Assembly: GCA_944363605.1 (NCBI GenBank) | Contig: CALVUM010000075.1 | Location: 1-35,085, forward strand | DNA length: 35,085 bases | Source of the DNA: an uncultured Bacilli bacterium | GTDB lineage: Bacteria > Bacillota_I > Bacilli_A > RF39 > UBA660 | Direction of reading: 5' to 3' | Part shown: positions 33,448 through 35,085 of the stretch, one piece after another | Layout of the letters: every line of letters begins with the position of its first letter | How positions within the stretch are numbered: position 1 is the stretch's first letter | Notes under the pieces: generated by a model | Seen by the model: the letters and a program-made list of their open reading frames with translations, nothing else | Database searches by the model: none | Told to the model about the DNA's origin: nothing | Made by a program: the position numbers and the translations under genes

Positions 33448-34852
33448 TAAAATTACAGATCGCGATATAGATTTTGCAAAATGGTATACCGATGTTGTAA
33501 AAGAAGCAGATTTAGTAGCGTATTCATCCGTTAAAGGAAGCATGATTATTAGACCTTATGGTTATGCTATTTGGGAGAATATCCAAAAAATATTAGATAA
33601 AGAATTCAAAAAAACAGGACACGAAAATGTTCAAATGCCTATGTTTATCCCAGAATCTTTATTAAATGTCGAAAAAGAACATGTTGAAGGCTTTGCACCT
33701 GAAGTGGCATGGGTTACACATGGTGGTAACGATCAATTAGAAGAAAGAATGTGTGTAAGACCAACAAGTGAAGTGTTATTTTGCGAGCATTATAAAAACA
33801 TTATTAAATCTTACCGTGATTTGCCAAAATTATATAATCAATGGTGTACGATCGTTCGTTGGGAAAAAACAACACGGCCATTTTTAAGAAGTCGTGAAAT
33901 TCTTTGGCAAGAAGGACACACAATGCATAAAACAAGCGAAGATGCTCGTGAAGAAACTTTAAGGATGCTAAAAGTATATGAAGATTTTCAAAGAAATGTT
34001 TTAGCTTTACCAGTTCTAGTTGGCAGAAAAACAGAAAAAGAAAAATTTGCAGGAGCTGAAGAAACATATACCTTAGAAGCAATGATGTATGATGGAGTTG
34101 CTTTGCAAAACGGAACAAGCCATTACTTTGGGAATCATTTTGCAAAAGCTTTTGGAATTCAATTTTTAGATGAAAATAATACATTACAAGCACCTTATCA
34201 AACAAGCTGGGGATCATCAACACGTATGATTGGTGGGATAATTATGACTCATGGAGATAATCATGGTCTAGTTCTCCCTCCCAAAATCGCACCGATCAAA
34301 ATTGTTTTTATTCCAATCACTCAAGAAGAAAGTATTCTAAGTGTTATTGATGAAATTACTAAAAAGCTTCCAGAAGAATATACCTATAAAATCGATACTT
34401 CAGACAAGTCTCCAGGATACAAATTTGCCGAAGCAGAAGTAAAAGGAATTCCTATTCGTGTGGAAATTGGTAAAAAAGATTTAGAAAATAATGAAGCAAC
34501 GGTCGTGCGAAGAGATACCTTAGAAAAAAACAAAATTAGTTTAAATGAAATTGTAGACTATTTACCAAAACTTTTAGAGAACATCCAAAGCGATATGTAT
34601 GAAAGAGCATTGAAAAGAAGAAATGAAAAGATTTTTGATGTAAAGTCCTACGAAGAAATGAAAAATCTAATTAAAGAAAAAACAGGGTTTGTAAAAGTTA
34701 ATTGGTGTGGTAAAACAGAATGCGAAGAACAAATTAAAAATGATACTGGATATAAAAGTCGTTGTATTATCGAAAATGAGAATCCAACTGGAAAATGCAT
34801 TATTTGTGGTAATGAAGCAACTTGTAGAATCTATGTGGGCAAACAATATTAA
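33425..34852 (+). CDS. proS: Prolyl-tRNA synthetase, archaeal/eukaryotic type
   Basis: ProRS charges tRNA-Pro. At about 475 residues, with no editing insertion and with a C-terminal zinc-binding domain (Cys-rich CGKTECEE and CIICGNEATC), this is the ProS type 3 (archaeal/eukaryotic-like) form found in some Bacillota. Class II motif 2 (RWEKTTRPFLRSREILWQEG) and motif 3 (SWGSSTRMIGGIIMTHGD) are intact. Two in-frame ATGs, 33425 and 33431, are possible; AAGGA at 33417-33421 favours 33431. It overlaps xseB by about 20 bases. Confidence 0.95.
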   Translation: MAMSKLVNKITDRDIDFAKWYTDVVKEADLVAYSSVKGSMIIRPYGYAIWENIQKILDKEFKKTGHENVQMPMFIPESLLNVEKEHVEGFAPEVAWVTHGGNDQLEERMCVRPTSEVLFCEHYKNIIKSYRDLPKLYNQWCTIVRWEKTTRPFLRSREILWQEGHTMHKTSEDAREETLRMLKVYEDFQRNVLALPVLVGRKTEKEKFAGAEETYTLEAMMYDGVALQNGTSHYFGNHFAKAFGIQFLDENNTLQAPYQTSWGSSTRMIGGIIMTHGDNHGLVLPPKIAPIKIVFIPITQEESILSVIDEITKKLPEEYTYKIDTSDKSPGYKFAEAEVKGIPIRVEIGKKDLENNEATVVRRDTLEKNKISLNEIVDYLPKLLENIQSDMYERALKRRNEKIFDVKSYEEMKNLIKEKTGFVKVNWCGKTECEEQIKNDTGYKSRCIIENENPTGKCIICGNEATCRIYVGKQY

Positions 34853-34880
34853 AAAGCAAAAATTTATTTTTATTAAATCG

Positions 34881-34911
34881 AAAATGAGTCTTTAAAAAAG
34901 ATTCATTTTTT
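34881..34911 (+). terminator. Terminator after proS
   Basis: AAAATGAGTCTT (34881-34892) pairs with AAGATTCATTTT (34898-34909) with one G-U pair, then T to 34911. A TATACT follows at 34914-34919 and can serve as -10 for the last gene. Confidence 0.85.
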
Positions 34912-34946
34912 GGTATACTTTAGATACTAAAGGAGAAATGAAAATA

Positions 34947-35085
34947 ATGAAAAAAAATCGTATTATTTTAGGAATTCTCCTCACCAGCCTAATTGTTCTG
35001 GGGGGGGGGTTATTTGAATAAAACACCAATACCAGAACAAAGAAAAACAAATGAAAATATCGAATTAGCTATTTATTTAGAAGAT
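34947..35085 (+). CDS. Exported protein with poly-G frameshift (3' end beyond window)
   Basis: After AAAGGAG, in-frame ATGs at 34938 and 34947 open a signal or anchor sequence (KKNRIILGILLTSLIVLGGG). The frame then meets a run of ten G (35000-35009) and stops at 35019-35021 after 24 codons. If one G is removed the frame continues without a stop to the window end (YLNKTPIPEQRKTNENIEL and on), with composition like a normal exported protein. So the gene as given is off. This may be a phase-variable gene or an assembly error. The product is unknown; only about 45 residues can be seen. Confidence 0.6.
35000..35009 (+). repeat. Homopolymer of ten G
   Basis: Ten consecutive G in very AT-rich sequence, inside the signal-peptide coding part of the last gene. 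No other G or C run of similar length is seen in the window. Nine G would restore the frame. Confidence 0.9.

Noticed and set aside
33804-34223. Reverse 139-codon frame inside proS
   Set aside because: Antisense shadow of the synthetase; no start signals and the sense frame is fully conserved in motifs.
1-35085. CRISPR array, rRNA or tRNA genes
   Set aside because: No regularly spaced repeats, rRNA core sequences or tRNA T-arm/anticodon patterns were recognised on either strand by eye.

Overview
The window is AT-rich DNA from a low-GC Gram-positive bacterium (Bacillota), most likely a Bacilli-like gut lineage related to Erysipelotrichia or the uncultured RF39/Mollicutes-allied groups. Three things support this. 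The dnaG-rpoD-trmK order with a yqfQ-like gene beside it, the comN/spoVB pair, the rel-dtd and nusB-xseA-xseB series and the asnS T-box are Firmicutes hallmarks. Ribosome-binding sites are strong GGAGG or AGGTG types. TGA is used as a stop (dnaG, the CmpB-like gene, xseA), so the genetic code is standard and not that of Mycoplasma. The assignment rests on gene content only.

Layout. 1-2350: start of a leftward gene, a possible short terminated RNA, then a two-gene RnfC-like/RnfD-like pair with degraded cofactor motifs and no other Rnf genes. 2413-6360: replication/transcription operon dnaG-rpoD-trmK, with a YqfQ-like gene converging on it; RpoD carries two copies of region 1.1. 6539-10233: type IV pilus/competence-type assembly genes: platform protein pilC, prepilin peptidase pilD and, on the other strand, the ATPase pilB. 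No pilin gene lies in the window. 10364-12119: small anchored protein and a SpoVB/MurJ-type flippase. 12201-16186: comN-like gene, metallo-beta-lactamase-fold hydrolase, RelA/SpoT homologue with an altered hydrolase site, CYTH protein and dtd, read as one operon.

16300-25660 is the accessory part: a zinc-ribbon protein of unknown role, a CmpB-like membrane protein overlapping a processive glycosyltransferase, a membrane-anchored XRE regulator, several small exported proteins (one clearly frameshifted, one reduced to its signal sequence), a large surface protein with an unusually GC-rich C-terminal segment, and an Rpn/PD-(D/E)XK nuclease-type protein. 25687-34852 returns to housekeeping genes: T-box-controlled asnS, mutS, nusB, a HipA-like kinase-fold protein, xseA, xseB and an archaeal/eukaryotic-type proS, with small unknown proteins between them. 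The window ends in an exported protein whose signal-peptide region contains a run of ten G, out of frame as given, which looks like a phase-variable tract or a sequencing error.

The best candidates for new biology are the poly-G contingency-like locus at the end, the surface protein with a possible hypervariable (DGR-type) segment, the reduced RnfC/RnfD pair, the RelA/SpoT homologue with lost hydrolase residues, and the HipA-like protein inside the nusB-xseAB operon. No CRISPR array, rRNA, tRNA or complete insertion sequence was recognised.
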